From contig NZ_BMMS01000003.1 of the NCBI RefSeq assembly GCF_014646055.1, positions 186,001-250,000 on the forward strand: DNA of 64,000 nt. Reading direction: 5' to 3'. Both the position numbers and the translations under genes were made by a program. Shown piece after piece: positions 1-7,962 of the stretch; the first letter of the stretch is position 1, and every line of letters begins with the position of its first letter. Below the pieces are notes generated by a model that was given only the letters and a program-made list of their open reading frames with translations, was not told the origin of the DNA and did not search any database. This DNA comes from Wenjunlia tyrosinilytica. Its GTDB lineage: Bacteria; Actinomycetota; Actinomycetes; Streptomycetales; Streptomycetaceae.

Positions 1-12
1 CCGAGCACAAAC

Positions 13-66
13 GACAAGACCGACGCCCGTCCGCGCTCTCCGCGGACATGCGTCGGTCTCGGTCTT
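13..66 (-). terminator. Stem-loop terminator after tRNA-Val(CAC)
   Basis: Reading on the minus strand from the tRNA, the sequence folds into a long interrupted hairpin: outer arms around ACAAGACCGA pair with TCGGTCTTGT, and an inner stem pairs GTCCGCG with CGCGGAC. A short T-containing tract follows. Its position just after the tRNA 3' end supports an intrinsic terminator or processing hairpin. The same two-part design occurs after the tRNA operon at 7300-7348. Confidence 0.6.
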
Positions 67-67
67 G

Positions 68-139
68 TGGGCGATACTGGGATCGAACCAGTGACCTCTT
101 CGGTGTGAACGAAGCGCTCTCCCGCTGAGCTAATCGCCC
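68..139 (-). tRNA. tRNA-Val (anticodon CAC)
   Basis: The reverse complement forms a full cloverleaf. The acceptor arm GGGCGAT pairs with ATCGCCC, the anticodon stem is CTTCG/CGAAG with loop TTCACAC (anticodon CAC, reading GUG), and the T arm contains GGTTCGATCC. The discriminator base is A and no CCA is encoded. It has its own promoter-like signal just upstream and is separate from the tRNA operon near 7 kb. Confidence 0.93.
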
Positions 140-152
140 GGGCGCAGGGAAA

Positions 153-180
153 ACACTACCGCACCGCGGGGGGTGGTCAG
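153..180 (-). promoter_or_regulatory. Candidate vegetative promoter of tRNA-Val(CAC)
   Basis: On the minus strand CTGACC (180-175) and TAGTGT (158-153) are separated by 16 bases and end about 14 bases before the tRNA. They fit the Streptomyces HrdB-type pattern TTGACN/TAGRNT with one or two mismatches each. Inferred from sequence only. Confidence 0.45.
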
Positions 181-196
181 TGCGCCGCGGCCTCGT

Positions 197-706
197 TCAC
201 CAGGGCACACCCCGCTCGTGGATGTAGATCGCGATCCCGCCGGCGGCCAGCAGGAGTCCGGCCACGAGGAAGGCCAGATTGCGTCTGCGGGTCCTGGGAT
301 CGAGCGCCTTGTGGGCTGCCTTGGTGGCCTGTTCTTTGCTCCAGCGCAGGGCGCGCTGCGCCCAGACGAACTCGGTGCCGAGCACCGCCAGGCCCAGGAA
401 GATGGCGACCCAGCCGGGCCCGGGGAGTACCAGCATCGCCATCCCGGCGACGATGATCGCGACTCCCACCAGGAAGACGCCGACCTGCCAGGTCACATGC
501 AGTGGCCTGGAGCGCTTGATGAACATCGGTGCCTTGGATCCGAAGACCCGCTCACCGGCGTCCGCGGCCGCCTCGTCCTCGGCGTGCCCCGGTGCGCCGG
601 CCTCGGCGCCGCCGCCCGCGCCACCCTCGGCGGACTCGCCCTCGGGACCGGCCGCCGGCACCTCATCCGTCGGCACGGACCGCCGATCGTCACTCCCCGC
701 TGTCAT
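197..706 (-). CDS. TIGR02611-type small integral membrane protein
   Basis: Predicted membrane protein of 169 residues. The first 60 residues are acidic and rich in Gly and Ala and look disordered. Hydrophobic spans lie at about 73-95, 97-118 and 143-162, and the second contains the motif LPGPGW seen in the TIGR02611 family. I chose ATG at 706 because the open frame farther upstream would run into the ssgB promoter region and looks non-coding. The gene is divergent from ssgB, an arrangement I recall from other Streptomyces, but no function is established. Mechanism unknown; the family call is from remembered motif and topology. Confidence 0.75.
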   Translation of the reverse strand: MTAGSDDRRSVPTDEVPAAGPEGESAEGGAGGGAEAGAPGHAEDEAAADAGERVFGSKAPMFIKRSRPLHVTWQVGVFLVGVAIIVAGMAMLVLPGPGWVAIFLGLAVLGTEFVWAQRALRWSKEQATKAAHKALDPRTRRRNLAFLVAGLLLAAGGIAIYIHERGVPW

Positions 707-896
707 GGCACCAAAGTTACCCGACCTTTGCCTTTCACCGGAACGGCGGTTGTGCCTGGGAAAACGCTGAGCCGGACGGGGTACCCGAAGCTTCACAATC
801 CGGGCAGAGGGGTTTACAACGTCCTTCCAGGTGGCATGTCGATTTCGCCGACGTGCGAATCCCCGAGCGCACACTGAGCGAAAGGCCCTGGCGCTT

Positions 897-1310
897 ATGA
901 ACACCACGGTCAGCTGCGAGCTGCACCTGCGCCTCGTTGTGTCGAGCGAATCCTCACTGCCCGTCCCGGCGGGCCTGCGGTACGACACGGCCGATCCCTA
1001 CGCCGTGCATGCCACCTTCCACACCGGCGCGGACGAGACCGTCGACTGGGTCTTCGCCCGTGACCTCCTGGCCGAGGGCCTGCACCGGCCCACCGGCACC
1101 GGCGACGTCCGAGTCTGGCCGTCCCGCAGCCACGGTCAGGGCGTCGTGTGCATCGCACTCAGCTCCCCGGAGGGCGAGGCCCTCCTGGAGGCTCCCGCAC
1201 GCGCGCTGGAATCCTTCCTCAAGCGCACCGACGCCGCGGTCCCGCCCGGCACCGAGCACCGCCACTTCGACCTGGACACCGAGCTCTCGCACATCCTCGC
1301 GGAGAGCTGA
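897..1310 (+). CDS. ssgB: SsgB sporulation/cell-division activator
   Basis: SsgB-type SsgA-like protein of 137 residues. In Streptomyces, SsgB is needed for sporulation septation: it localises with SsgA and recruits FtsZ to future septum sites. The protein starts MNTTVSCELHLRLV and carries the conserved SALP segments ADPYAVHATFHTG and DVRVWPSRS. Length matches the family (about 135-140 residues). ATG at 897 is used because it gives the canonical N terminus; the upstream extension is not family-like. It stands alone, divergent from the TIGR02611 gene. The family makes this window a sporulating actinomycete. Confidence in ssgB over other SsgA-like paralogues is high because of the near-canonical sequence. 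Confidence 0.95.
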   Translation: MNTTVSCELHLRLVVSSESSLPVPAGLRYDTADPYAVHATFHTGADETVDWVFARDLLAEGLHRPTGTGDVRVWPSRSHGQGVVCIALSSPEGEALLEAPARALESFLKRTDAAVPPGTEHRHFDLDTELSHILAES

Positions 1311-1565
1311 GGCCCGACGCTCTCGCCGTCCTACTCGGGGGCACGGCACGAGCCAGACCCAGATGGCCAGCAACGGCCCGCAAGGCTCAACAGCACGGCA
1401 CCAAGGCTTCGCCGGAGCGCCGCCACACTTGGATGATCGTCCAAGTGCGGTGGCGCTTCGCTCGTTCGCGACCGCGTCTTCCCGCGCTACAGTCACCCGT
1501 CAGAGCGCGCGGCGCACCAGCCGTGCCCAACCGCAGCGACACCTGACGGGCCAGGGGGCCATCCC

Positions 1566-2147
1566 GTGCTGATCACCCACGACACCCGGTGTGCGCTCGA
1601 CTGCGTGGTCGACCTGCTCAACACCGATCCGCGGAGCAACGGCGAGGAGGGCCTGCCGGACGTCCCCGCGCTGCGGGCCTTCGTCAAGGCGCACCGGATA
1701 AGCGACGTGGGCGGACTCGACGAGCGCGATCTGGCCGCGGTGCGCACCACCCGGGACCGGTTCCGCGCCGTCCACCACGCCGGGTCCGACCGTGTGGCGG
1801 CCGAACTGCTGAACGCGATGGTGGCCGAGGCCGGAACCACCCCGCAGCTCACCGACCACGACGCCTACAACTGGCACATGCACTACTTCGCGCCGGGCGC
1901 GGCACTCGCCGAGCACATCGCGGCGGACGGCGGCATGGCGCTCGCATTCCTTCTGGTGGCCGGTGAACGGGAACGGCTGCGGTACTGCGACGCGCCCGAC
2001 TGCCGCCGTGCCTTCGTGGACCTCTCCCGCAACCGCTCGCGCCGCTACTGCGACAGCCGCACCTGCGGGAACCGACTGCACGTCGCCGCCTACCGGGCAC
2101 GCCGGCGCGAGGCCGCGGTGCCCTCCCCGAGCGGCCCGGCGGACTGA
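1566..2147 (+). CDS. CGNR zinc-finger (ABATE domain) putative regulator
   Basis: A 193-residue protein with an N-terminal ABATE (DUF1470-like) region and a C-terminal CGNR zinc finger. The four likely zinc ligands are Cys141, Cys146, Cys162 and Cys167, in the pattern C-x4-C-x15-C-x4-C, with the eponymous CGNR at 167-170 followed by a basic helix. The family is presumed to bind DNA or a stress ligand, but no target is known. Start is GTG at 1566; a clear Shine-Dalgarno is not obvious. It lies downstream of ssgB with a gap of about 255 bases, so it is probably transcribed separately. Confidence 0.85.
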   Translation: MLITHDTRCALDCVVDLLNTDPRSNGEEGLPDVPALRAFVKAHRISDVGGLDERDLAAVRTTRDRFRAVHHAGSDRVAAELLNAMVAEAGTTPQLTDHDAYNWHMHYFAPGAALAEHIAADGGMALAFLLVAGERERLRYCDAPDCRRAFVDLSRNRSRRYCDSRTCGNRLHVAAYRARRREAAVPSPSGPAD

Positions 2148-2364
2148 GCCCGGCCCCGGCGCCCCGGCCGCGAAAGCCCGAAAGCGAAATCTCGCACCGC
2201 ACATCTCTGCGGATTACGCAATTCCATCACAAGGAGTACGGGAACGTCACACAGAGGAAATTCCCGGGTGCTCGATCGAGAGTTCAGCGATAAAGGGAAT
2301 GACGTTTCATCAGACCGGGCGAATTATCCGTCGGATGACAATGGCCCACTAATGTGAGGACTTG
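2148..2364. other. AT-rich gap between convergent genes
   Basis: No gene seen. The stretch at about 2190-2352 is clearly less GC-rich than its surroundings. It lies between the 3' ends of the convergent CGNR and membrane-protein genes, and has short inverted repeats such as ATTCCC (near 2259) with GGGAAT (near 2295). It may hold bidirectional termination or a small RNA; I cannot tell which. Confidence 0.4.
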
Positions 2365-2862
2365 TCAGATTCCGCGTTTGCGCAGGATCTCCTCGATCTC
2401 CTTGAAGTCCGACAGGCCGTCATCGCCGCCCCGGGCCGAGCCCTTACGGGTGGCAGCCGGGCGCTTCGCGGCAGGCTCCACCGCCGCCGGAGCGCCCTTC
2501 GACGCCTGCGAGGACGCCTTCGGGGACGCCTTGGGGGACGCCTTCGGGGCCTCGATCCGCGGGCTGTCTCCCGACGCCCTGCGCCCGGCGAAGCGCGTGA
2601 CCAGGAAGAGCAGCGCGGACAGCGCCAGCACCACCACACCGGCCCACACGGTCGGCTTGAAGACCAGGTCGGCGCCCCACTTCCCGATCGCCCTGCCGAT
2701 CTTCTCCCCCAGCGGGAGCACCCCGGTCATGTACAGACCGATGGGCAGCAGAGACCACGCCGCCAGGCGCGCCGCCGCCAGATACCGGCGCCGCCAAGCG
2801 GTCACGAACGTGATCGCAAGCCCCGCCCCGGACAGGGCGATGCACACCGTTGCCGTCAGCAT
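2365..2862 (-). CDS. Small membrane protein with basic repeat tail
   Basis: Unrecognised 165-residue protein. Hydrophobic segments lie at about 2-20, 31-48 and 71-91. The cytoplasmic tail has a KASPKASPKAS-type repeat near 107-120, is otherwise Lys/Ala/Pro-rich, and ends in a charged helix (SDFKEIEEILRKRG). Similar Streptomyces proteins are sometimes labelled cellulose synthase, but no glycosyltransferase motif is visible here. The gene converges with the CGNR gene and is divergent from the DsbA-like gene. Function unknown. Confidence 0.7.
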   Translation of the reverse strand: MLTATVCIALSGAGLAITFVTAWRRRYLAAARLAAWSLLPIGLYMTGVLPLGEKIGRAIGKWGADLVFKPTVWAGVVVLALSALLFLVTRFAGRRASGDSPRIEAPKASPKASPKASSQASKGAPAAVEPAAKRPAATRKGSARGGDDGLSDFKEIEEILRKRGI

Positions 2863-3066
2863 CCCGTCGCCGCCTCAGCCGTCGCGGACATACCGCCTCC
2901 ACCCCCGTAGACGTCACTCTCCCTCCCATCCTGCCTCCGCGCACGGGTGGAAGGCCATGACGCCGGCCCGTTACCGGGGAAAACTCAGGGACCCGATCCG
3001 GGCGTTCCCGGGGGCCGCCCCTCCCTGGGCGCGATCCGCCGCGCGGAAGGTGCCACACTTCACCGC

Positions 3067-3585
3067 ATGAGTGACGCCCCACGCCGCCGCGCCGTCCTCG
3101 AGGTCTGGTGCGAGCTGCAATGCCCCGACTGCCGCACCGCGCTCGACGACATCCGCGCCCTGCGCGAACGCTACGGCGACGCCCTCACCATCGATCTGCG
3201 GCACTTCCCGCTGGAGAAGCACAGGATGGCCACCCCCGCCGCGCAGGCGGCCGAGGAGGCACTCGCCCAGGGCCAGGGCTGGCCCTACGTCGAAGCGGTG
3301 CTCTCCCGCGCGGAGGAACTGGGCGAGCGAGGCGAGAAGGTGCTCCTGGAGGTGGCCGAGGAGCTCGGCCTCGACGCCGCCGAGGTCGACACCGCGCTCA
3401 TCGACGGACGGCACTTCCTGATCGTCGACGCGGACCTCGCCGAGGGCAAGGCCATCGGCGTCACGGGCACCCCGACGTATGTCATCGACGGCGTGCGGCT
3501 CGACGGAGGCAGGAGCCAGGAGGGGCTGCGCGAGCGCGTCGAGCGGATCGTGGACCGGCTCCTGGCGGGCGGCGACGGGGGGTAG
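3067..3585 (+). CDS. DsbA family thioredoxin-fold oxidoreductase
   Basis: A 172-residue DsbA/FrnE-like protein. It has the redox motif CPDC at residues 19-22, a DsbA-type helical insertion, and the cis-proline region GTPTYVIDG near the C terminus. No signal peptide is present, so it probably acts in the cytoplasm. The family exchanges disulfides or isomerises thiol substrates; the partner is unknown. ATG at 3067 gives the family-like start. The open frame extends further upstream, but that part is low-complexity and lacks fold sequence. Single gene, divergent from the preceding membrane protein. Confidence 0.85.
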   Translation: MSDAPRRRAVLEVWCELQCPDCRTALDDIRALRERYGDALTIDLRHFPLEKHRMATPAAQAAEEALAQGQGWPYVEAVLSRAEELGERGEKVLLEVAEELGLDAAEVDTALIDGRHFLIVDADLAEGKAIGVTGTPTYVIDGVRLDGGRSQEGLRERVERIVDRLLAGGDGG

Positions 3586-3642
3586 CCCGCCCGGGCGAAG
3601 ACCGCTCCTGGGACAGGCCTGTGCGCGAGGAGTCGCCCACGG

Positions 3643-4485
3643 CTACAGCAGCGGCTTGGCCAGGTAGTGGTCCGTGATCGTGAAACCCAGCGATTCGTAC
3701 AGCCGCTTCGCGGGAGCGTTGGCCGCGAAGACGTTCAGTCCCAGCTCGGCCACCGCGGCGGCGGCGCACTCCGCCTCGGCGATCCGCATCAGCGTGCGCC
3801 CGTGGCCGCGCCCCCGGAAGCCGGGCCCGACCTCCACGTCGTACACCCATGCCTGCTCGGGGCGCAGGGGCCCGCGAAGGCCGACCCACACCACGCCGAC
3901 CCTGGCGCCGTCGCCGGACAGGACCCGCAGGACCGTCCCCGGCGTGCGCGGTCCGTCGGCGAGCAGGTCGCGGTAGCCCTGCTCGGCCTTGGCGCGCGCC
4001 CGCTCCGGGGACAGCCCGGCCTCGACCCAGTCGCGGATGTACCCGGCCTTCTGCTCCTCCAGCCAGGCCGGGTACTCGTCGTCGCCCATGGGCCGCACGG
4101 TCATACCGTCGGGCAGGGGAAGGTGCTGGGGCGCCCGCCCCAGGCGCTTGGCCATGTGCCGCGCCATCTCGGTGTACCCCAGCGCGGACGCCAGCCGCAG
4201 CGCCGGTTCCGCCCCGCCGGGCACCTTGATCTCGACCCTCTCGCAGCCCCACTGCCGCAGCACTTCCTCAGCGGCCAGGGCGGCCACCGTGCCACGACCG
4301 CGGCGGCGGTCCGCCTCGTCGATGCGCAGCTCGCCGACCTCGCCGACGAGTGCGCCGAGGGAGCGCTTGGCCCCGACGACGACCTCGCCCGCCTCCCGGC
4401 TGTTGACGCAGACCGCGTATCGGCGCCTGCGCGCCGCGTCCGGTCCGCGCTCCTCGGGCTCCTTCGGCCTCAGCGTCGTCGTCAT
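3643..4485 (-). CDS. GNAT acetyltransferase with two GNAT-like halves
   Basis: A 280-residue protein with a degenerate N-terminal GNAT-like half (about 20-125) and a clear C-terminal GNAT domain (about 128-280). The latter has the acetyl-CoA binding pattern around VGPGFRGRGHGRTLM (RGRGHG at about 223-228) and the closing motif AKRLYESLGF. The substrate cannot be read from sequence. ATG at 4485 is preceded by the short tandem array at 4501-4544. It converges with the DsbA-like gene. Confidence 0.8.
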   Translation of the reverse strand: MTTTLRPKEPEERGPDAARRRRYAVCVNSREAGEVVVGAKRSLGALVGEVGELRIDEADRRRGRGTVAALAAEEVLRQWGCERVEIKVPGGAEPALRLASALGYTEMARHMAKRLGRAPQHLPLPDGMTVRPMGDDEYPAWLEEQKAGYIRDWVEAGLSPERARAKAEQGYRDLLADGPRTPGTVLRVLSGDGARVGVVWVGLRGPLRPEQAWVYDVEVGPGFRGRGHGRTLMRIAEAECAAAAVAELGLNVFAANAPAKRLYESLGFTITDHYLAKPLL

Positions 4486-4500
4486 CGCGTTCCCCCGTCC

Positions 4501-4544
4501 CCTGGCCCGTCCCTGGCCCGTCCCTGACCCGTCCCTGGCCTGTC
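4501..4544. repeat. 11-bp tandem array, 4 copies
   Basis: Units CCTGGCCCGTC at 4501-4511 and 4512-4522, CCTGACCCGTC at 4523-4533 and CCTGGCCTGTC at 4534-4544. It lies just upstream of the GNAT start on the minus strand. Period 11 cannot maintain a reading frame, which supports a non-coding array. Confidence 0.8.
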
Positions 4545-4708
4545 CCGCCGGTCACCGCCGTGCGGCGGCCCCGCACGGCCTCGTCCAGTGCATACCCCTC
4601 GCCCCCGACCCCACCGCCCCCAATCCCACCGCGCCCGTGCTCATCCTGCTCACCGCGCCCGTGCTCGCCCCGCCGTGCTCATGGACCCATACCCGCCGCT
4701 GCGGACGG

Positions 4709-5530
4709 TCACGGGGCGATGTCGGCCGCGCTCCGCTCGGCGAACACCTCCATGGCCTTGGCCGTCACCGGTCCGGGCGCGCCGGGCAGTTCCCGGCCGT
4801 CCACGCGGTTCACGGCCTGCACATCGCGCAGCGAGGAGGTCAGGAAGACCTCCTCCGCCTCGAACAGCGCGGCCAGCGGCAGATCGGCCTCCTCCGCCCC
4901 GCACCAGTCGGCCACCAGCCGCCGGGTGATCCCGGCCAGGCAGCCGGACTCCAGCGGCGGAGTCAGCAGGCGTCCGCCGAGCACGACGAAGACATTGGAG
5001 CCGGTGCCCTCGCACAGCGCGCCGGTGGTGTTGCCGAGCACCGCCTCGGAGGCACCCTGCTCGCGGGCGCGGGCGAGCGCGACCACATTCTCCGCGTAGG
5101 AGGTGGTCTTCAGACCGGCGACGGCGCTGCGTTCGTTGCGGGTCCACGGGACGGTGACGACGGCCGTGCTGTCGGGGCGGCGGCTCGTCGGCGCGAGGGC
5201 GACCACGAGCGTCGGGCCCGCCTCGCCCCGGTCCGAGCCCAGCGGGGACAGTCCGCCGGTGTAGGTGACGCGCAGCCGCCCGAGGGGTGCCGGGTTGGCC
5301 TCCAGGACGGCCTCGCAGGCGCGCCGGACCTCGTCGGCGTCGGGATCGGGCAGGCCGAGCCCGCGGGCGGAGCGGGTGAGGCGCTCGAGATGGCGGGTCA
5401 GCGCGAACGCCCGGCCCTCCTGCGCCTTGAGTGTTTCGAAGACGCCGTCGCCGACGGTGAGCCCGTGGTCGAACACGGACACTGTCGCGCTGTCGACGTC
5501 CCGCAGGCCGCCGTCCACCCAGATCGTCAC
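4709..5530 (-). CDS. pabC: Aminodeoxychorismate lyase-type class IV aminotransferase
   Basis: PLP fold-type IV protein of 273 residues, most likely 4-amino-4-deoxychorismate lyase, which forms p-aminobenzoate and pyruvate for folate synthesis. Visible features are the N-terminal VFDHGLTVGDGVFET segment, the likely PLP lysine Lys141 in GLKTTSY, and the phosphate-binding GCLAGITR region. Start is GTG at 5530, which overlaps the pabB stop in GTGA, so the pair is translationally coupled. The open frame upstream is a shadow of pabB. A branched-chain aminotransferase is the alternative, but the pairing with a chorismate enzyme favours PabC. Confidence 0.85.
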   Translation of the reverse strand: MTIWVDGGLRDVDSATVSVFDHGLTVGDGVFETLKAQEGRAFALTRHLERLTRSARGLGLPDPDADEVRRACEAVLEANPAPLGRLRVTYTGGLSPLGSDRGEAGPTLVVALAPTSRRPDSTAVVTVPWTRNERSAVAGLKTTSYAENVVALARAREQGASEAVLGNTTGALCEGTGSNVFVVLGGRLLTPPLESGCLAGITRRLVADWCGAEEADLPLAALFEAEEVFLTSSLRDVQAVNRVDGRELPGAPGPVTAKAMEVFAERSAADIAP

Positions 5531-6618
5531 CGCTGAATCCTCTCCATCGCCTGGTCGCCGGTCCCCGTGCCCAGGTCGCCGTACTCGCTCGCTCCCGACG
5601 CTACCGCCAGCAGCCTGGCGGCCTTCAGTTCTGTCTCGTCCCACTCGCGTTTGGGCTCCGATCCCCAGGTGATGCCGGCGCCGGTACCGAAGCACAGCAC
5701 GGGGCCCTCGGTGGCGGCTCGGTCGATCCAGAAGGTGCGGATACCGACGGCGAGCTCGCCCTCGCCGCGGTCGGCGTCCACCCAGCCGACGCCTCCGCAG
5801 TAGGGGCCGCGGGGGGCGGTCTCCAGCTCCTCGATGATGCGCAGGGCACTGGACTTGGGTGCTCCGGTGACCGAGCCCGGGGGGAAGGTCGCGGCGAACA
5901 GCTGCGCCCAGCCGGCGCCGGGGCGCAGCTCGCCGCGGACGGTGGAGACCAGGTGGACCAGCCCGGGATGGGGTTCGACGGCGCACAGCCGCGGGACGGT
6001 GACCGTTCCGGTGGCGCACACGCGCCCGAGGTCGTTGCGGACGAGGTCCACGATCATCACGTTCTCGGCGCGGTCCTTGTCCAGCAGGTCGGCGGGGGTG
6101 CGCCCGGTGCCCTTGATGGGGCCGGACAGCACGGTGGAGCCGGTGCGGCGCAGGAAGAGCTCGGGGGACGCGGTGGCGACCTCGACCCCGTGGGCGGGCA
6201 GGCGGACCGTTCCGGCATGGGGGGCGGGGTTGCCGCGGGCGAGGACGGCGGTCAGCTCGTCGATGTCGGCGGCAGCGGGGTCGGGCAGCGGCGCGGACAG
6301 TACCCGGCACAGGTTGGCCTGGTAGACCGCGCCTTCCGCGATGCGCTCACGTATGCGGTGGACCCCGTCGACGTAGGCGGCCTCGTCCATGGAGGAGGTC
6401 CAGGCGGTGCGGTCGGGCCCGTGCCAGCGGCCGGGCACCGGGCGGTGCGGGCGCGCGGGGCGGACGGTGCCGAAGCGCGCGCACAGGATCCGGCCCTCGA
6501 AGTCCGCGACGACCGCCCAGAAGCCGGAGGAGTCGAGCGCGGCCGGGTCGGTCGTGACGTCCCGCAGGTCGGTGGCGATGCGGCCGCCGAAGCGGGCCAT
6601 GGGGGCGAGCTCGGTCAC
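5527..6618 (-). CDS. pabB: Chorismate-binding enzyme, aminodeoxychorismate synthase component I
   Basis: A 363-residue member of the anthranilate synthase component I/PabB/isochorismate synthase fold. Chorismate-binding motifs are present: GSVTGAPK, the EPHPGLVHLVSTV segment and the closing FGTGAGITWGSEP. It would aminate chorismate to aminodeoxychorismate using ammonia from a glutaminase encoded elsewhere. It is shorter than the classical enzyme and lacks most of the N-terminal half, as is common for actinobacterial PabB-like proteins. GTG at 6618 is chosen because AGGAAG lies 4 bases upstream. Overlaps pabC by 4 bases. Confidence 0.85.
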   Translation of the reverse strand: MTELAPMARFGGRIATDLRDVTTDPAALDSSGFWAVVADFEGRILCARFGTVRPARPHRPVPGRWHGPDRTAWTSSMDEAAYVDGVHRIRERIAEGAVYQANLCRVLSAPLPDPAAADIDELTAVLARGNPAPHAGTVRLPAHGVEVATASPELFLRRTGSTVLSGPIKGTGRTPADLLDKDRAENVMIVDLVRNDLGRVCATGTVTVPRLCAVEPHPGLVHLVSTVRGELRPGAGWAQLFAATFPPGSVTGAPKSSALRIIEELETAPRGPYCGGVGWVDADRGEGELAVGIRTFWIDRAATEGPVLCFGTGAGITWGSEPKREWDETELKAARLLAVASGASEYGDLGTGTGDQAMERIQR

Positions 6619-6817
6619 GGTGCTTCCTGGTGCCGGTGTGGTGCTGGGGGCGCAAGAGACACATGATTCGCACATGCGTCCTGGTAATCACCCCTGGGGG
6701 TGGTGCGAGTGTAGGTCGGGTGCCGGGCGGGGTGTCGGGCGCACCGGTCGGCGGATGCGAGCGGAGGGGGAAGGGCCGCTGACCGGCACCTGGCCAGCAC
6801 ACTGCGGATAACGGAAT

Positions 6818-6845
6818 TTGAGCTGGCTCCGGAATCCGCTAGAGT
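6818..6845 (+). promoter_or_regulatory. Vegetative promoter of the tRNA operon
   Basis: TTGAGC (6818-6823), 16 bases, TAGAGT (6840-6845). This is a close match to the Streptomyces HrdB consensus TTGACN-16/18-TAGRNT and lies about 70 bases before tRNA-Gly. The rest of 6619-6816, between pabB and this promoter, holds nothing I can support. Confidence 0.75.
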
Positions 6846-6916
6846 TCATGACGTCGCCGGGGCACGGAAGTGGCCCGGCGGGAGTCCCTCCCGGACGTAG
6901 CCCGGGGGAGGCGCAC

Positions 6917-6989
6917 GCGGACGTGGCTCAGTTGGTAGAGCATCACCTTGCCAAGGTGAGGGTCGCGGGTTCGAATCCCGTCGTCCGCT
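6917..6989 (+). tRNA. tRNA-Gly (anticodon GCC)
   Basis: Cloverleaf with acceptor GCGGACG/CGTCCGC, anticodon stem TCACC/GGTGA and loop TTGCCAA (anticodon GCC at 6950-6952). The T arm has GGTTCGAATCC and the discriminator is U. First of four tRNAs in one transcript; CCA is not encoded. Confidence 0.95.
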
Positions 6990-7015
6990 CGATGGGGGCT
7001 CCTCGAGCCCCCCTC

Positions 7016-7086
7016 GGTGGAGTGGCCGAGAGGCGAGGCAACGGCCTGCAAAGCCGTCTACACGGGTTCAAATCCCGTCTCCACCT
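7016..7086 (+). tRNA. tRNA-Cys (anticodon GCA)
   Basis: Acceptor GGTGGAG/CTCCACC, anticodon stem ACGGC/GCCGT with loop CTGCAAA (GCA at 7048-7050). The T arm is GGTTCAAATCC and the discriminator is U, as expected for Cys. CCA is not encoded. Confidence 0.95.
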
Positions 7087-7124
7087 CCGAGGAGCCGACG
7101 GTGCCGCAGCGCGGGAAGCTTCAC

Positions 7125-7199
<75 letters not shown>

Positions 7200-7222
7200 G
7201 GTCCGCGAGGACCTGCTGGTAA

Positions 7223-7294
<72 letters not shown>

Positions 7295-7299
7295 CGAGG

Positions 7300-7348
7300 A
7301 CGAGGCCGACACGGGTCCGCAGAAAGCGCGGACTCGCGTCGGCCTCGT
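7300..7348 (+). terminator. Terminator of the tRNA operon
   Basis: Outer stem ACGAGGCCGAC (7300-7310) pairs with GTCGGCCTCGT (7338-7348), inner stem GGTCCGC pairs with GCGGACT, loop AGAAAGC. A short T stretch follows. Immediately downstream a 15-base unit TTTCGGCGTTGGCCG is duplicated in tandem (about 7351-7380). Confidence 0.8.
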
Positions 7349-7505
7349 CATTTCGGCGTTGGCCGTTTCGGCGTTGGCCGTCGAGGACGTCGGATGGAGC
7401 CGCTCGGCCGGCGTCGGCGTCTCGAGCACCACCAGCAGCGCCGGCCCCACCGAGTCGGCGACGTGATCGTAGCCGGGGACCCTCGGCGGCCCGTATCCTC
7501 CTCTC

Positions 7506-7952
7506 ATGACCCCGGAAGACCTCGCCAACCTGGAGCACCTGCGGCGGGCGCGGGACCTGATCGACCGGGAGTACGCGCGTCCGCTCGATGTGCCGACAAT
7601 GGCCCGCCACGCGCTGATGTCCTCCGGGCACTTCTCGCGGCAGTTCCGGGCGGCCTATGGCGAGACCCCGTACAGCTATCTGATGACCCGCCGGATCGAG
7701 CGCGCGATGGCGCTGCTGCGGGCCGGGATGAGCGTGACCGACGCCTGCATGACGGTCGGCTGTACGTCGCTCGGCTCGTTCAGCTCGCGCTTCACCGAGC
7801 TGGTGGGCGAGACGCCGAGCGCGTACCGGGGCCGCGAGCACTCCGCCATTGCGGCGATGCCCGCGTGCATGGCGAAGCTGAGCACCCGGCCGAGCAGGGC
7901 CGGGTCACCGTCGAGCAGGATTGGAGAAGCGGGCGACCCGGCCGCCGCTTAG
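7506..7952 (+). CDS. AraC-family regulator, HTH-only form
   Basis: A 148-residue protein consisting of an AraC/XylS double helix-turn-helix domain (about 10-108) and a short tail. Family landmarks are GHFSRQFRAAYGETPYSYL and a second helix ending GSFSSRFTELVGETPSAYR. The tail contains MPACMAKLSTRPS, which matches VPTCFTMAWTRPS in the second AraC at 61.4-61.8 kb. There is no separate sensor domain. It lies 10 bases before a VOC gene, so the two are likely co-transcribed and the VOC gene is the probable target or partner. Confidence 0.85.
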   Translation: MTPEDLANLEHLRRARDLIDREYARPLDVPTMARHALMSSGHFSRQFRAAYGETPYSYLMTRRIERAMALLRAGMSVTDACMTVGCTSLGSFSSRFTELVGETPSAYRGREHSAIAAMPACMAKLSTRPSRAGSPSSRIGEAGDPAAA

Positions 7953-7962
7953 CGTTGCTCTC

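Noticed and set aside
779-784. GGGTAC as a SigB/SigH-type -10 for ssgB
   Set aside because: No matching -35 at 14-16 bases was found; the nearest GTTG is about 26 bases away.
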